DNA of 64,000 nt from Acanthaster planci. Its lineage: Eukaryota; Echinodermata; Asteroidea; Valvatida; Acanthasteridae. Position 1 is the stretch's first letter, and each line of letters opens with the position of its first letter. Shown here piece after piece: positions 25,116 through 58,828 of the stretch. A model generated the notes under the pieces. It searched no databases, was not told the origin of the DNA, and was given only the letters and a program-made list of their open reading frames with translations. The stretch covers positions 1,679,547-1,743,546 of the forward strand of contig NW_019091387.1 of the NCBI RefSeq assembly GCF_001949145.1, read 5' to 3'. A program made the translations under genes and the position numbers.

Positions 25116-27309
25116 TATACTTCATTGGCACGATTGGGCTTTCATAGGTAGGCGTTTTTGTTTTGCTTTGTTTAAATAGACAACTATCTGGGATACTATG
25201 GCCTTTCCTGTGGGAAAATGGTTCTACTAACATCTTTAGAGAAGACGACTCCTCGAGCCTTGTGGGAGGTTTCCTTGTTGAAATGTTTAATTTTATTTCT
25301 CTTTGAAAATAAAATAATCCTCAGGAATCTTAAGAGGAATGTAGTCCGTTGGTTTTGTTGGTTGAGGAGGAAAGACCACAATTTGGGATTTGGAAATTGA
25401 AATAAAGGAAAGAGAGTTCATAAACACAGCTCTTTGAGGTGCGACTGTCTTTATATCTTCAAGAATCATCCAGAAGTGCCCCCCCCCAAACTTTGCACAA
25501 AGTTTTCCCTGGACTGCACTCTTGAAATTTACGCTTTCTACTTCACTCTATTTCAAGCAGGTTCTCGTCGACCCGTCCTTTACAAAGACACCGCGTTTGT
25601 AAACATGCATATCGGCTCTTGTACGGAGCCACGAAAGGGACATTGGGTGACGCCTCATTGTACCATTAAACAGGAAAAGCTGAATTTTTCTTTCCTATTT
25701 TTGGCATATGGGTCATAACAATATCACAGCAACTATAACACATGCTATGCTTCCACTTGGAGAGACTAAAATGACGCAAAAATCTGAAAAACGTGAAAAT
25801 TGAGCCCCTTCCATTGCTGATGGTTGCTCATACAGTCTGCTGACGGTGTCGTACTTCCTCCTCCAACCTTATATAAGGGCTTGGTAACACTGTATTATCG
25901 CAGTGGTGTAAAATCGTGCAAGCGGGGGGGGGGGGTAGGGTGAGGGTAATATAGGCTATGGGGGGAAAGAAGGGACCTCCAATCTGATCCATTTATGGGA
26001 ATTGGAAAGCACTGTCGCTCTACAAACGATGCTGGCATTTTTGTTTGGAGGGTTAAGGGTTTTTCACCGATGATAACACTGACAGTCAGTCAAAAAGGTC
26101 GCTATTTTGCTTCCCTGCAATCGAAATCGTGATAAGCTACTGGATATGAGTGATCGAACATTTTCAAACTGCCCAATAGCGCATCTTGAGCATATTTGCG
26201 AGCCTAAGCTAACATACGGTGGCTCACAACTGTCACGGCAAAAGCAAAAGGGTCACGGCAAAAGCAAAATGGTCACGGCAAAAGCAAAAGGGCCATGTCG
26301 CACGCGTACGTACATGGACCGTCGTTTCCATACACTCTGAACTGAGATTCTAGCTGTGCAGCATGCATGTGCAGATGTGTGAGACGCAGTGAACCATGGG
26401 ATATTATTAAGTGTAGTGGTCAGCACACCGGTAAAGTTTATTATTATTGCATGAACACCATGCATAATAATAAACCATGTTTTGCAGCACCTGCCGACAC
26501 GGCAGAAATACGGGCAACTTCTGCTCCCATTGTGGACAGGGTTAGCTATTCGTCATCTTCGATTGTTGTGCTTGATATGTATAGGCTATAAATGATTTGC
26601 TTTATTCAAACTAGAACTCTTTCTTTCCAATATCATAGGAGCTGGGAGAGGGTGCAAACCACGCACGGAGAGAGTTCAACGCATGTACACAGACATCACC
26701 CAGTGCACAAATCCTATGACTGCATTCGTGGTCTGAGTGTTCTTAATGCTTTGTTAGAAAATGCTCCGAACTTACATTTTGGGACATGTTATTGCTTCCG
26801 ATAGATGACACACCAAACCATTTGCTTAACTAACTTCTGGCTAATTGTGTTTCTGAGTTTGCCCATGTCCCCCTGTTGTGGTGGTTTTGCTCCAGCTGTG
26901 TTTCGTTTGTATCTATCAGTCTCTTATCTTTGTGGGTTTTAAAAAGATTGTTATAAATTACAGTGGCTTAATCTTAAACGTACATGTTTTTCGTGGTTGG
27001 TTTAGCTAAATAGCGTGTTTGAACTTTCTTAACGTTTTTACTGGTTAAGTTATTTTTTAATTGCCCATTGTTTTTAAAGTAGCTTTTAGCCCAATTTTGT
27101 TTATTTGCTCTCAATAGGCTATGTGATCTACTCGAAGCGTCCTGAGCATTGATTTTTGGCGGACTTGACAAAAAATATCATTATTGCTATTACTATAGGG
27201 AAAAAGTTGGGTTGCCCGTATGTTGGACTCCCCAATACTTCTTGTTTTATTATAAAAAAAAGTGTTACCATGACCAATTGCCCAATTAAGCATGATATAT
27301 TTACTCCAC
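25116..27309. other. Transposon-rich intergenic DNA without a supported gene
   Basis: Contains a poly-G tract (about 25923-25933), a 20-bp tandem triplication (26232-26290), and TATATAAGG-like and CA-rich patches. Several open frames of 60-117 codons exist, but none shows a domain, splice consistency or repeat partner that I can defend. Confidence 0.35.
26232..26290. repeat. 20-bp tandem repeat, three copies
   Basis: GTCACGGCAAAAGCAAAAGG repeated three times with single-base differences, directly followed by GGCCATG. Confidence 0.85.
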
Positions 27310-27310
27310 A

Positions 27311-27523
27311 GAATTTCAAGAAGGTGCATCAGACTCGGATGCAGAAAGTGAAGTGGGGTTTTATGAAGAAGCTGTGATTAAATATTATTTCTCTAGAGGT
27401 TTTGAATATCAATAAATCCTCCAATTACTTCACAAGAATTTTATCCACTGTATCAACTACAGAACACTTTTAAGAAGACTAAAGCAATACGGACTTTGTA
27501 GAAGGAACCCCGGTGCTCACTAA
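27311..27523 (+). pseudogene. Helix-turn-helix N-terminal region of an integrase-type element protein, broken
   Basis: After a splice-like acceptor (CTCCACAG) the frame reads an acidic linker (EGASDSDAESEVGFYEEA), then VIKYYFSRGFEYQ, an in-frame TAA at 27413-27415, then ILQLLHK and RTLLRRLKQYGLCRRN. The pattern (hydrophobic-x-Y-F-x-x-G-F-x-Y, I-L-x-L-L-H, R-T-L-x-R-R-L-K-x-x-G-L-x-R-R) is that of the DNA-binding head found before integrase-core domains in transposon-derived proteins of fish, cnidarians and other marine animals. No integrase core follows within the next kilobase. Either a relic or an exon of a dead copy. Confidence 0.5.
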
Positions 27524-27534
27524 CACCACTAATG

Positions 27535-28766
27535 GGCAAATTTCAGTATATACCTACATGAGCGCTGCATATGTCTTGTAAAATGGTTCATGTTTATTTT
27601 TCCATTAACCACGTTCTGAGGGAGGGCAATTCTCGAAAAATGATAACATCTTGTGCCCTTATTTTATTTTTGTCCATTGACTGATTTGAGCATGGATTAA
27701 GGATACCCGTTGTAGTTTTACGGTCGATTTTACGGTTAATACGGTCGATTACAAGAAGATAATTTAATTTGCTCCTATACTTCCCTAAGCCACGTGCATG
27801 GCAAAAACTACATGTATCTCCAAAACATACGGTCGATTCACATTTGTGCCCCATCCAAGAGTTTGCAATGTGTTGACCAATCACAGTGCGCGACCCCTTC
27901 CAACGCGCACTGTAGTATTGTGAATTGTCTGTATTGATTTCCTTCGTTCAAAACAGTTGTGTGCAACCAATGGTCCGTGGCGCAACACACCACATTTTAC
28001 GTGGAGAAACTCTCCACAGCTTGATACTTCAGGAGTTTCCTGAAGTTTGAGAAACGAAATAATAATATTGTCCAAAGACATCAGGGAAGGATCCAATATT
28101 GTATTATTCTTTTTTTGTTGGGTGTTTTGTGAAATGTTGTTCATGGGAGGGGGATTATGTAGTTGTTGCCGTTGGTGAAGCCATTTAATCCCTCTGTGTT
28201 GTCCCCGGTCTTAAAATAAGAGGACTATACAAGGTTATACTTTATTTAGGGGGTCTTCCAAGCTTTAGACGTAGCCCCCCTCCCAAAACGGCAGTGAGCC
28301 GGGGGGGGGTTCAGGCCTGCACATTTATAAGCACCTGCGCATCAGTATCAAGGGCTTTGGCAAATTTTGACAGGTCCAGGGGAATGGGGCCACGCCCCAA
28401 ATGTATTAATGGAAGTACAATGAGAGAAAAACATTGTGGGGAACTGCTTTATTTCCCCTACCCTCTTGATTACGTTTAAAAATTTGTAAATTTAGCTTCA
28501 CCTATCAAAAAGACCATAAAAGGTTCCAGATCCGGGGGGGGGTATGCAAGATGTAACTGAAGGGTGCCGCGATAAATTTTCAGACATTTTCATAAAACCT
28601 AGCAGTTTCATCCACTTTAGTTTGTCTTTTCTTTACCTGTCGGGGTGTTTGTTTATTTGTTTTTCTTTTCTTAATTTTAAGCCCTTTAATTTAAAACGGT
28701 ACAGTTTTAAGGAGAAAGGGCAAACGCGGTGTGGTATGGTGTCCACACCATAGAGATCATAGGGGT
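27535..28766. other. Intergenic, no supported gene
   Basis: Open frames are short and unrelated to known domains. A poly-G tract at about 28301-28309 and another at about 28535-28541 flank the repeat copy at 28767. Confidence 0.3.
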
Positions 28767-29130
28767 CCAGTCCACTAATTCAAGCCCCATTGAAAACAGT
28801 GTAAAATCAGCACCGTTCNNNNNNNNNNNNNNNNNNNNNNNNNNNNNNNNNNNNNNNNNNNNNNNNNNNNNNNNNNNNNNNNNNNNNNNNNNNNNNNNNN
28901 NNNNNNNNNNNNNNNNNNNNNNNNNNNNNNNNNNNNNNNNNNNGTTTTTAGCGTTTCTGCTCTCATATGAAAGCTCAAAGACCCAGGGAGTTGATCCCGG
29001 CAACGATTTACACAATCTCGTCACTTTGGGGGCCAAACAATCTCCTTTTTCAAAAGATACTGTGGGGGTGCACTTTTAATGCTAATGAGCTGGCCAGAAA
29101 TTCTCACTTGAATTAGTGGTCTGCACCCAT
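28767..29130 (+). repeat. Dispersed repeat, copy B, interrupted by assembly gap
   Basis: Homologue of 23158-23620: GTCCACTAATTCAAGCCCCA and CATTGAAAACAGTGTAAAAT on the left; after 125 N (28819-28943), CTTTTTCAAAAGATACTGTG and AATGCTAATGAGCT on the right. The gap falls inside the repeat, as expected from collapsed or ambiguous assembly. Confidence 0.65.
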
Positions 29131-29366
29131 AGTGATATCGGTCCACACACAAGTCTCGCGGGCTTCTTGTTATTTTGTCGTAAGAGGTCGCTGTTCACAT
29201 ACATTCTTCGGGTTAACGTTATCACCGGCCCGAACTCTTCATGTCTGTTAATGTCTAGTCTGTTTGGTGTGGCGAGCGCTCACAAAAATACAAACAAGTA
29301 ATTCCATGTTTTATGTTTCCCGAGCTACCTGCCCTACTCTGACTCTGGGAATCAATCAAGTACATC
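29131..29366 (+). promoter_or_regulatory. Probable KIF3A promoter and 5'UTR
   Basis: Sequence between repeat copy B and the proposed KIF3A start codon, with more CpG (GTCGTAAGAGGTCGC, CACCGGCCCG, GGCGAGCGC) than its surroundings. No TATA box or clear X-box was found. Assigned by position only. Confidence 0.4.
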
Positions 29367-49860
<20,494 letters not shown>

Positions 49861-51290
49861 CACAACATTACGATGAGGGTCAAGACGTTACATCATTTTG
49901 TCCAATGGAAAGAATGAACTATTTAGTATCAAATCTTAGGCCATGGGCACGGTCTCAACATAGGAATTTGAATCCAGTGTAGAGTACAAGCTGTTCAAGG
50001 AGTACAAGTTGAGGAAGTCCCGGTCTTAAGGCACAGAAGGAAATTGAAATTTTAGTAATCTGTTTAGTATCGGTATGAATGTCTTCCTTAAAGGAATGAG
50101 TTCATAACCACACTATCCCCATGGTACAAAGACTCCATTATGAATATGTATGGTGTACAGCAGTTCCTTGCATACTCAATGCTGGACCAATTTCGAATAG
50201 TTTAATAAGCTTGATAATTGATCTATGTGCTATTCTATGACCTTGTGTTGTGCTTTGGAAGTAATTTTATCATGGAGATGCCTAATTGTAGCAGTGTACC
50301 CTGGACATAAAAAGAAGAGATATTTGGGGAACTAGCAGTGAGTCTTTGTAGGTGGAAGCATTGCATTGTGTAAATGCTTAATGGGTCTATTCAAGATTAT
50401 TCTCTTATGTGTATTTGTTTTTCATGTAGTAGTTTGGAAGAAACTGCCAATAGGCCATTGTACTTTTAACTTTAACGTTAACTATCCAAGGCTCAAACTG
50501 GTCATTTATGTGTTTAATTAGCATTCACTTCATGAGCATGAGTTCTGCCTTTGTGTTAAATACATGCAGTTTTCAGTCAAGTGTTGGCAAGTAAAAAAAA
50601 AGAGGACTTGATCTTCTTCCTAGCCAAGCAGATTAATAAAACTGCAGAAAGAAAAAGACAATCGAAATTGACATTTTTTGTAAGCCCACCCTCAAATGTA
50701 CTTAAATACCTTGCTTTGGACTCCTCTACCCTGACTTCTGTAAACATTTGCCAAAAGTATGGAGTAAAACCTATTATAACACCTCACCCACAGATTCTAT
50801 ATATTGATTGGCCGAAAGTGTGTCATGTGACGCTTGCTAGTTTTACTATTTTTATACCACTGCTTCAAAAAGACTATACCATGCAGCCTCATTCTGAAAA
50901 AGAACTATACCCATAGCAAGCAAAGAACTATATCCGTAGCATCGAAAGCATAAGCGTGTATTTCGGCTTGTAGCGAACAACATCTGTTAATGAATGTATT
51001 TAAACATTGCTGTTCCGCTTTAAATTCTTGAATTTAATTTGATGAATGTAAATTCCAGTTTGGTGTTTCATTATTAATTTTTATCTTAAATTTTGCAGAA
51101 TCTGTTGGGAGGTGTTATAAAACATATATTGACTGCTTTATCTCGCTGCACAATAAAACTAGCCTCCGGAGGTGATCCATGGAGCATTCTATTTTCTCGA
51201 GGCAATCAATATTTGTATATTATGTGATATGTAAGCTTTGCTAAATGTTTAAATTATATGAAAGTGTAGAAATAAAAAAAAACTTGATCT
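49861..51290 (+). other. Probable KIF3A 3'UTR
   Basis: Follows TAG at 49858-49860. Candidate poly(A) signals are AATAAA at 51152-51157 and 51271-51276. The 111-codon open frame at 50581-50916 has no domain and sits inside this stretch. Confidence 0.5.
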
Positions 51291-53999
51291 GTGTGAGTCT
51301 TATCTCTGTCAGACTCACTTCCATGATGGTAGTTATAAACTGTGATGAGTGGTGTGTGATGGGTAAGGTTAAATGTGACCCCCCTTTCAAGGAACGTGCT
51401 GCATTCTACCACCTACATTTCAGGTTTTTTACTTTTACTGGTCTGTTTTGCTAAGAGCTATGTTAAAAGCAGCAAATGTCAGACAAGAATGCCATGTTGG
51501 AAAAACAATAATACTCATTAAATATTCATTGTCACTTTATTCCTCATCAGTATCTTTATTTAAAATATTTTGTGTATTGTACAGATTACCTTGTATTCTT
51601 TGTACATGTGTGCATATGTGCTTGAATTTAAGGAGTTTATAGTAGAATAATTTTTAATTAATAGTATACGATAAAGTACACCATGATTTTTGTTGGGCCC
51701 GTTACTTTTGTAGCCATTTTTATGATGCAGTCTAATTTTTGTCGCATCTCTTTGATGTCCGGCCTGCTTGTACATGTAGCAACAAAAGAGTCTTTCACAG
51801 TTTGTGAAGGGGGTTGGGAACAGGAGTGCAGGCTACTTTCAACCCTCTGCTTCCCTCTAGAGCAGTATGAAATCTTGTATTTGAAAATATCCATGTGGCT
51901 TACTTAACCATAACAGTCACACACGTGTGCACTTCGCACATTTATATTTCACACCTGTACACAGCTCTTTTCCATCACTCACTGTTTTGTGGTAGTTACA
52001 CGTGCACCCTCTGATGAATGAAAGGTGTAGTCATGCCGTTTCTGCCCAAATATAATTTACAAACTGCTCTTTTGCCATGCTCCCCCTCTCCAACAAAAAA
52101 AAAGAAAACATGGAAACAACTTTTTTTTCATGATGAAAGAGGCTATTTTTGGTCTGTTTTTCTTCCCAAAGTGTGAAGCCCCCAAATGTAGCCTGGTGCC
52201 TCAGAAATACTTCCACTCTCGTATTTCTTATTGTGTTGAGGGAGAGTCATTGAAGGGGAAAGGGGGTACATGTATCTCTCTTTTTTTTCATTATAGGAAA
52301 TTTGGTTACAGGGTTGGCCGCATAAAAACGTTGTTTTTGCTCAGTCCAGGCCAAATTAAGGGTTGGTCGGAAATGAGAACCATAGAATTAACTAATTGAC
52401 ACCCTTATTTGAAACCATGCTTAAACTGCAAACTAAAAATCAAGCATGGGAGGAATCAGCTCCAATACGGTGGATACATATATTGTAATGCAAGCCGGAG
52501 AAACCTTCAAAGCCCAAGGGATGAGCAATTACTTTGCAAAGGTATAACCAATGACCATTGTTACTTTCAGTATACACATTAAGGTTTTTGCTCCATTGGA
52601 ATAACAGCAGTTGTAGATGGAAGCTTGCTGTTTAGTTTGCTCATCATCCAGCACCCGAACAGGGGGTGCTGGGGAAGGCTGATGGCCTTGCACCAACTTC
52701 ATTCCCACAGGTATGATCTTGAAGCACCATGTTGGTTCTTGCCATCTTGTATCATTTAAATATGCCACTATTTGGGATATTTAAATTAGGCCTTACTCAG
52801 TGTGTTTATGCGCAATGCAGATTTGAAGGCACCTTTCCATATGTACATTTTTTGGCTGCATTGCATATGCGATGTGATCATGTGTCTCAGTTTCACAGAC
52901 TCAAAAAAATGATTCCATTAACATTACATACATATTTGTTGTGCTGTCGAAATCGCTGCGGTATCGACTTTGACGGATACACAATGCTTGATGCTATTGT
53001 TGATGCGCATACAGCTTGACTGTGACGACAGTGTACTGTGTACAAGGGATGGCTGACTGGGGAATAGCAATAAGTCTGACTTGTTTCAACGTAATTCTAC
53101 GTAAGCTCACTCATCAATGCACTACACATGCAGTGGTTATCAATTTGATACTTTTCCTTTTCTCTCTCATTGCTGAAAACATTCTCGCGACACTATTCGT
53201 TCATCCAAAATTGATCAAGATAACCAAAGATTTGAAATATATCACCAAAAGACACGTCACAGTGAGAAGATAAATCACCATACTGTGATTGTACCAAGGC
53301 CATGTTTTATTATAATAGCTGACACTTTCTTTGTGCCAAAACATTGCCATTTGCGAATCAAAAAGTTTAAATAACCCATCGCTAACAGGATGTGATATCC
53401 TTGCGGTCACAGATAGGTTGTGTGCAACAGTGCAAATATAGCCATCACCAAGTTGACTGGGTAACGAGCGAAGCTCTTTCACACATTTCCTTCTTCAACT
53501 TAGTTTTCCTGTACACTGGAACACCAGTGAGCTTTTGTGATGGAAACGACCATTGATCTTATGTAATCAAATGTAGCCTTTTCCGCAGTGAAAATTCGTT
53601 TAATTCCTCGCTTTTGAACAAATCAGTATATCTTGCAACTGAGGTTTTCACAAGAATGTGTAACACAAAATTATGAAGCCAGCGTTGAAGTAAAGGTCAT
53701 CGTGATGATCGTTAGCTTCGATTTTTAATGCCAGATTCACAAACTTTAAAATCGCTGTGATCACGGCGATTTATTGCGTAACCGAAAATCCAGTTGATAT
53801 TCGAATGTAGTGTAGAATTTAGTGGGGTTTAATGGTGTCGATAAAAGTCAGGTTGTGACATGTCAAGGATCGATACTGGCTTCTAATGACGATGTTGCAT
53901 AAAATGGTTCAATATCACTTTTACACTTTTGGCTTTATCATGCGTGTCATTACTGACGTCCATTGCAAATATTTATCGGAGGTATAATCTTCAGGAAAC
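51291..53999. other. Intergenic, nothing recognised
   Basis: No exon chain, repeat pair or conserved motif that I can support. The open frames here are short and unsupported. Confidence 0.35.
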
Positions 54000-54392
54000 C
54001 CCAACACGAAATATTTTCAACGGTTTATACTGCACTCGATCTACATGTATGTTGGCAACATGCCGTGCGTGCGGCCGCGCTGATTATTGGACTCGACTAC
54101 CGCATGTCAAGTTTCGAACACTGGCGACGGCTCCCCGGCCCCGGCCCCACCGCTGCCTCTAGTTGATCAAAATTCGTAGTCGCAGGATATGATAGAGGCC
54201 AGAGACAGGACCGGATTATGGCTACTCCATCCTGTCGTGCGCCTTCCCAGGTAATTAAATTTATACGCAGGGGGGAACTATAGAGGGCGCCCAAGCCGAC
54301 TCAATGCATGTATTGAGCTGCTGCGCTGTACACGGTGGAGGTGATGGTATTCCTGTTGGAATTAATGAAGTCGGTGACTCCGTGAGAGAGCG
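54000..54392 (+). promoter_or_regulatory. CpG-rich probable promoter and non-coding first exon of SMIM20
   Basis: CpG-rich patch (GCGTGCGGCCGCGC at about 54065, then GGCGACGGCTCCCCGGCCCC) ending in a consensus donor, GAGAGCG followed by GTAAGAA, at 54393. A matching acceptor lies before the SMIM20 start (AG at 56684-56685 or 56691-56692), so a 5'UTR exon spliced to 56.69 kb is likely. Inferred from composition and splice signals. Confidence 0.4.
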
Positions 54393-56690
54393 GTAAGAAT
54401 TTTATTCAGGTGCTATCAAATACGCCACGACCATTTACACATCATAACTATGGTTTTAAAAGTGGAAATTTGAAGAGATCCTAGTCATGACCTGGTCACA
54501 CTATCAGACCATCCATGGGGATTGTTATTGGGGACCCGGATCCCGTACCGTACAGTTCAGGGGGTAGGGACCGGACCCCGGTCCAATAATAGAAGGGAGA
54601 CCTACATTTTGACTGTTATAAATGTCAGATAACTATGACATCATGCTCAATAAAAACTGTAGTCTAGACTGCTCCAGGCTACTGTTGATGTGAAAAGAGG
54701 GTAGCGTTTCCAGGGAAATTATGAAGGGAGACTTGAGTGTTTAACATGACACAAGTCATGATGGTGGAGTCAGATTTGCATGGTTTATCAATTAAGAAAG
54801 TCACATTATCCCACAATTTACAATTCGAAATTTCCCCCAAAATATAGTCAAAGTATTTAAAGAGAGCATTGTCTTTTTTGGGGGGAGGTAGACCAGTTTT
54901 ACAAGATTTGACCAAAAAAATGGGGGGGGGTGCCCAAATATACAATCCTGGCACCATGCACGGAGGATTCTGCCTTCCATGGACTTATGGACATCACTTG
55001 ACACCCTGTGCACAACCCTATTACTAACTCTGAAAAGTGTTTTGGAGTAAATGATTTGGAAAGTTTTCAACATACAAATTACAATACATCATTCGTGATC
55101 ATTTTCAAAATGGCTGCTTCCACAATGGGTTTCACATCCGAGATGTTCGAAATATGGCCCCAAAAGCTCCTCCTCAAATAATAACTGAAGTTTTTCCAGG
55201 CTAAACTGAAAGTATTACTGTGCTTGGAAAGTCAGTTTTGTAAGGTTCTTTGGAAGAATTCCATGTAGGGATGCCACCATTTTTTTACCTTTACAAAAAT
55301 TTACCTTCCAAAACATGTAAAAAATTGTAATGAAACCCACACCTACCCCACCCTTCTGAGGGTTACATGCAAAACATCCAATTATTTGCCCCCCAAAATT
55401 TGGTTCTGGATCTGCCCTTGACAGTCTCCAACCTCTGGCGCACTGTTGGTCGGAGTAACAACATTGCACCAGTTGGTATGCTAACAGATGTGGAAACAGA
55501 CAGCAACAAATTGCTGGTCATGATTGTTTAAACAGGCCCCTCACACAATGACGGCAGTGCTTTACAACACCCACTAACCCTTAAATCGCTACATTTTTTA
55601 TTGTTAATGTCACTGATTACAGCTTGAGATTGATCATACTAAAGAAAGAAAGTTTGTCCCAAAAGGTTTCAACAGCATTATCTTTGTTGTGAATTTATTC
55701 TGAAGGAGAGTAAAAGATGTTTTGTAAACTCAAACACAATCTTTAATGTCAGGATCATGAAAGACAAAACCTACAGTCAACAAAATTATTCATACCCTTA
55801 TAAATTTTAGTTTTTTGTGTTTTTTTTGGAAGAATGAAAGGTGGGGTACGAATAGTTTTGTTTTTAACTGTAGGTTTGACTACAGCTCTTTTACCAGCTC
55901 CATGGTCAAACATGGGCTAGGTTTCAATAAGATGCTGCACTGATTAACTTCTTGAATGTTTTCAGTGTTATGTTACACAAGTAGATCTCCTTGACTGTTT
56001 CTTAGCAACGGGATTAGTCATTTCCAAGAAATATGAGGGGCAAAAAAACATCACAGCCCCAACATGCAACATAAAACCAAACCTTTTGAGGGTCAAGGAT
56101 CTCTAGCTGCTATATGTACACCCTGCTGGGTCAATCCTAGATACTTTTCTGTGGCATTAAAACAACACACTCTAAAACTAATGTAAACGTAATACACCCA
56201 ATTTCTACCTGTACATATATCTTTGACTTGCAGTTTAGCCTTCATGTGGTAAATAGTAATACACAAGGTTCCTGTGCATCTCCCAATATCACGAGCATTA
56301 GCATTGTGGCTAGACTTACTTGTACTAGGGCAATCTTTACTTTTAGGACACCTGTACATTTTTGTTTCAACCTATTTTTTACTTCTCACTAAAAATACAA
56401 GATGTGTGTCAGCCTTTACATGTACATACATACGTGTGTGCCAATACCTTTATAGACTTGGGAAGTCTTCCTTCCATGAAGTTGAAGGACAAAAGAGTAA
56501 TTTTTGGACTAGCAGGGTGCAAAAGCAAGATTGCCCTTGTTTTGTCAATATTCTTCCATGGTTTATGAATACTTCTGAAAGGTAAGGCCATGCCCTTATG
56601 CATGAATCATAAAAATATATGAGTGTAATTAATATATAATATATCTAATTTGCTGTTTTTATTCCCTTTTGTTCTCTTGTTGAAGTCGAC
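54393..56690. other. Probable 5'UTR intron of SMIM20
   Basis: No coding signal. Contains runs of G (about 54915) and simple A/T-rich DNA. The minus-strand open frames at 54679-54957 and 55215-55469 show no recognised domain. Confidence 0.3.
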
Positions 56691-56768
56691 AGTTGGTGTT
56701 CATGTGGCTGCATGGAACTAGACTGAGTGTTTGCTTATAGTGCATTCATTGATTGAGTGCAAAAAAAG

Positions 56769-57874
56769 ATGGCAAGTCTGTCCCGGTTTGGCGCACGGAA
56801 TTCTCTCATCATTGCTGGCTTTGTTGGCTTTATTGGCCTCGCTCTCTATCCTATTGTTATCTCTCCAATTTTTAATCCCAAGAAATGGCGTAAGTATTGT
56901 TCATTCAGAAATACATGAACTAACTTGTAGATCTGTGTCGGAGACTGTCATTCAATCTGGCATGACTCTAAGAAATATGAATTTTTCAAACATGAAGTAG
57001 AAAACCTATGTAGTTTATTTTCTTACAGATTTCATTGAAATTGAAGGCTTAAAACATATGATTTCCTAATGTCATTAAACTACATGCAGTCAAATTTACG
57101 TGTACTTTATACCAAAATTGATTTATAATCCCCAAAGACCAAGTGAACAAAAAGTTGAAATGTGAACCCCTGCTGTTGAATTAATAAAAACCAGTAATTC
57201 AGCATTTAAATTGATACATGTTAAAAGACTGAAACATGCTTTTCTCAAAATATATTTGAAGATAATATAAATTTCGAAAAGGTTTTAAAAATTTAACATT
57301 AATGAGTTGTCCCTCTTCGGAAAATGCTGCTCTTCGCATTTGAATCAAATTTAAAGGGGGTTGAAATGTAATGTATATATGGACATGTACATTTGAATTT
57401 TCCCTTAGAACGTCAGTTTGAATGTAAGCTTCCTGTATTGTGACAATTTGATGATGTAATTTCTACGCACAGAAGATGTACAGAAAGAAACAAGAAAGGG
57501 CATTGATCAAAAAAGCGTCCAACCAGGTGGTAAGTATTGAATTAACTTGATGTAATATACATATGTGCACGCATTATGGATGTAACATCTTAAAGGTTAA
57601 ATGGAAAAAAGTCTCTGCTTGTTTTCTGTCCTTGGGCTTGTAGATACAAAAATACATGCAGGGACATGCAGGTCACAATTAAGGTCAGTCAGTTGGCAGA
57701 ACATTATATTTTATATCTTTTTTTTTACATACACTACACTAAGTATGTAAGGTTAGCGCACAGTGGTCAGATTTTTTATTCATTTTTTCTGTGTTTTGCA
57801 CTCAAGGTATGAGAGTATGGAGTGATCCCTTCAAACCAAGAGTGGATAAACCGACAGATGGCAAGACGTCTTGA
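56769..57874 (+). CDS. SMIM20: SMIM20/MITRAC7, mitochondrial inner-membrane COX assembly factor, 81 aa
   Basis: Small single-pass mitochondrial inner-membrane protein that stabilises newly made COX1 in the MITRAC assembly intermediate of cytochrome c oxidase. In human it is also the precursor of the peptide phoenixin. Exons 56769-56889, 57473-57529, 57807-57874 (246 bp with TGA); introns are GT/AG (donors GTAAGT, GTAAGT) and phases join. The predicted protein starts MASLSRFGARNSLIIAGFVG, has one transmembrane segment at about residues 12-34 followed by PIFNPKKW, then KGIDQKSVQPGGMRVWSDPF. Human SMIM20 has VQPPGLKVWSDPF at the same place, which is diagnostic. It is slightly longer than human (67 aa), with an extra C-terminal tail after SDPF. 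The start is the first ATG in an A-rich context with G at +4. Confidence 0.9.
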
Positions 57875-58540
57875 TTACACCTCCATGTACAGACTGCTGT
57901 CTTTTAAACAGTCTTTATATTCTTTTTGTGGAGCTGTAAACTTGTGGATAATAATAGTTGTAAATATCAGGTTCAGGCCGTGGGTACCAGAGGATGGCAA
58001 GGCCAATGTCATTTTAAGGAGAAATTCTGTCAGCTCTTTACTAATTAATGTTAGCGGACGTGTATACCCACAGCAGCCTTTTAGTGACAGCTTTACAGAG
58101 GACATGTACAAATCTGGCAATGCTTGTTCACAGTGGCAAGTGGGACTAAACTCTAATTTCTCATTACTTTGATACGTACATGTAGATATGTACATGGTCT
58201 GTCCTTGAAGCATGCAGTGTTCTGAGTAGGTATCATTTATTTTTCATGAAGTGCATTAGTAGAAATTGAAAAGCACTGCAAAAATTTCATTCTCTTTGAC
58301 TTCTATAACTTCAGCCGCAAGCTTGACTATTGCGCATGTAGTGATTTACTGTTACCAGCTGATACAAGAATGTGCAGCCTATTGTGGCAGCTCGCATGTA
58401 CGTGTAAATTTAGTAGAATAAAATCTGGTTTGCAATCAGCTCTGTGTGGATGAACTTCCAAATTCAGAGACCCAAGAAATGATTCCATTGAATCTAAATG
58501 TATAAAGGTGCTGAATTTCAATCACCCTTCCCATTAAATA
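57875..58540 (+). other. Probable SMIM20 3'UTR
   Basis: Candidate poly(A) signals: AATAAA at 58417-58422 and ATTAAA at 58533-58538. The 116-codon open frame at 57822-58172 overlaps the last SMIM20 exon in another frame and is not supported. Confidence 0.4.
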
Positions 58541-58828
58541 TTTAATAATATAACATTCAGTTCTTTAATGTTATGTTTGAGTCACAAAGAAATCAACATT
58601 TGCTGGTCATGCATGTAATAAGAATGAGAGAGGTCTTAAATCATAATTTTAAAGCTTATCTTACGTAAGCTACATTACTTCCACTGATTTCTTTGTAAGA
58701 AAATGTGGCATACATAGTGTGGACCTCTGCACAAAAGAACTCCACATAATGTAGGGTGTGATGGCATTGTGTGGACTCGCATACGTCCACGCAACACTTT
58801 TTTCCCCTCCCTGAAAAACATTTTCAGA

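Noticed and set aside
26592-26804. Open frame considered as a transposon exon
   Set aside because: I read all three frames around GGAGCTGGGAGAGGGTGC and found no family pattern.
28707-29036. Open frames on both strands across the N gap
   Set aside because: They are open only because N translates as unknown; the flanks are a dispersed repeat.
50581-50916. 111-codon open frame downstream of KIF3A
   Set aside because: It is inside the probable 3'UTR, starts in a poly-A tract, and has no domain or splice support.
57822-58172. 116-codon open frame
   Set aside because: It overlaps the last SMIM20 exon in a different frame and continues into the 3'UTR; a shadow.
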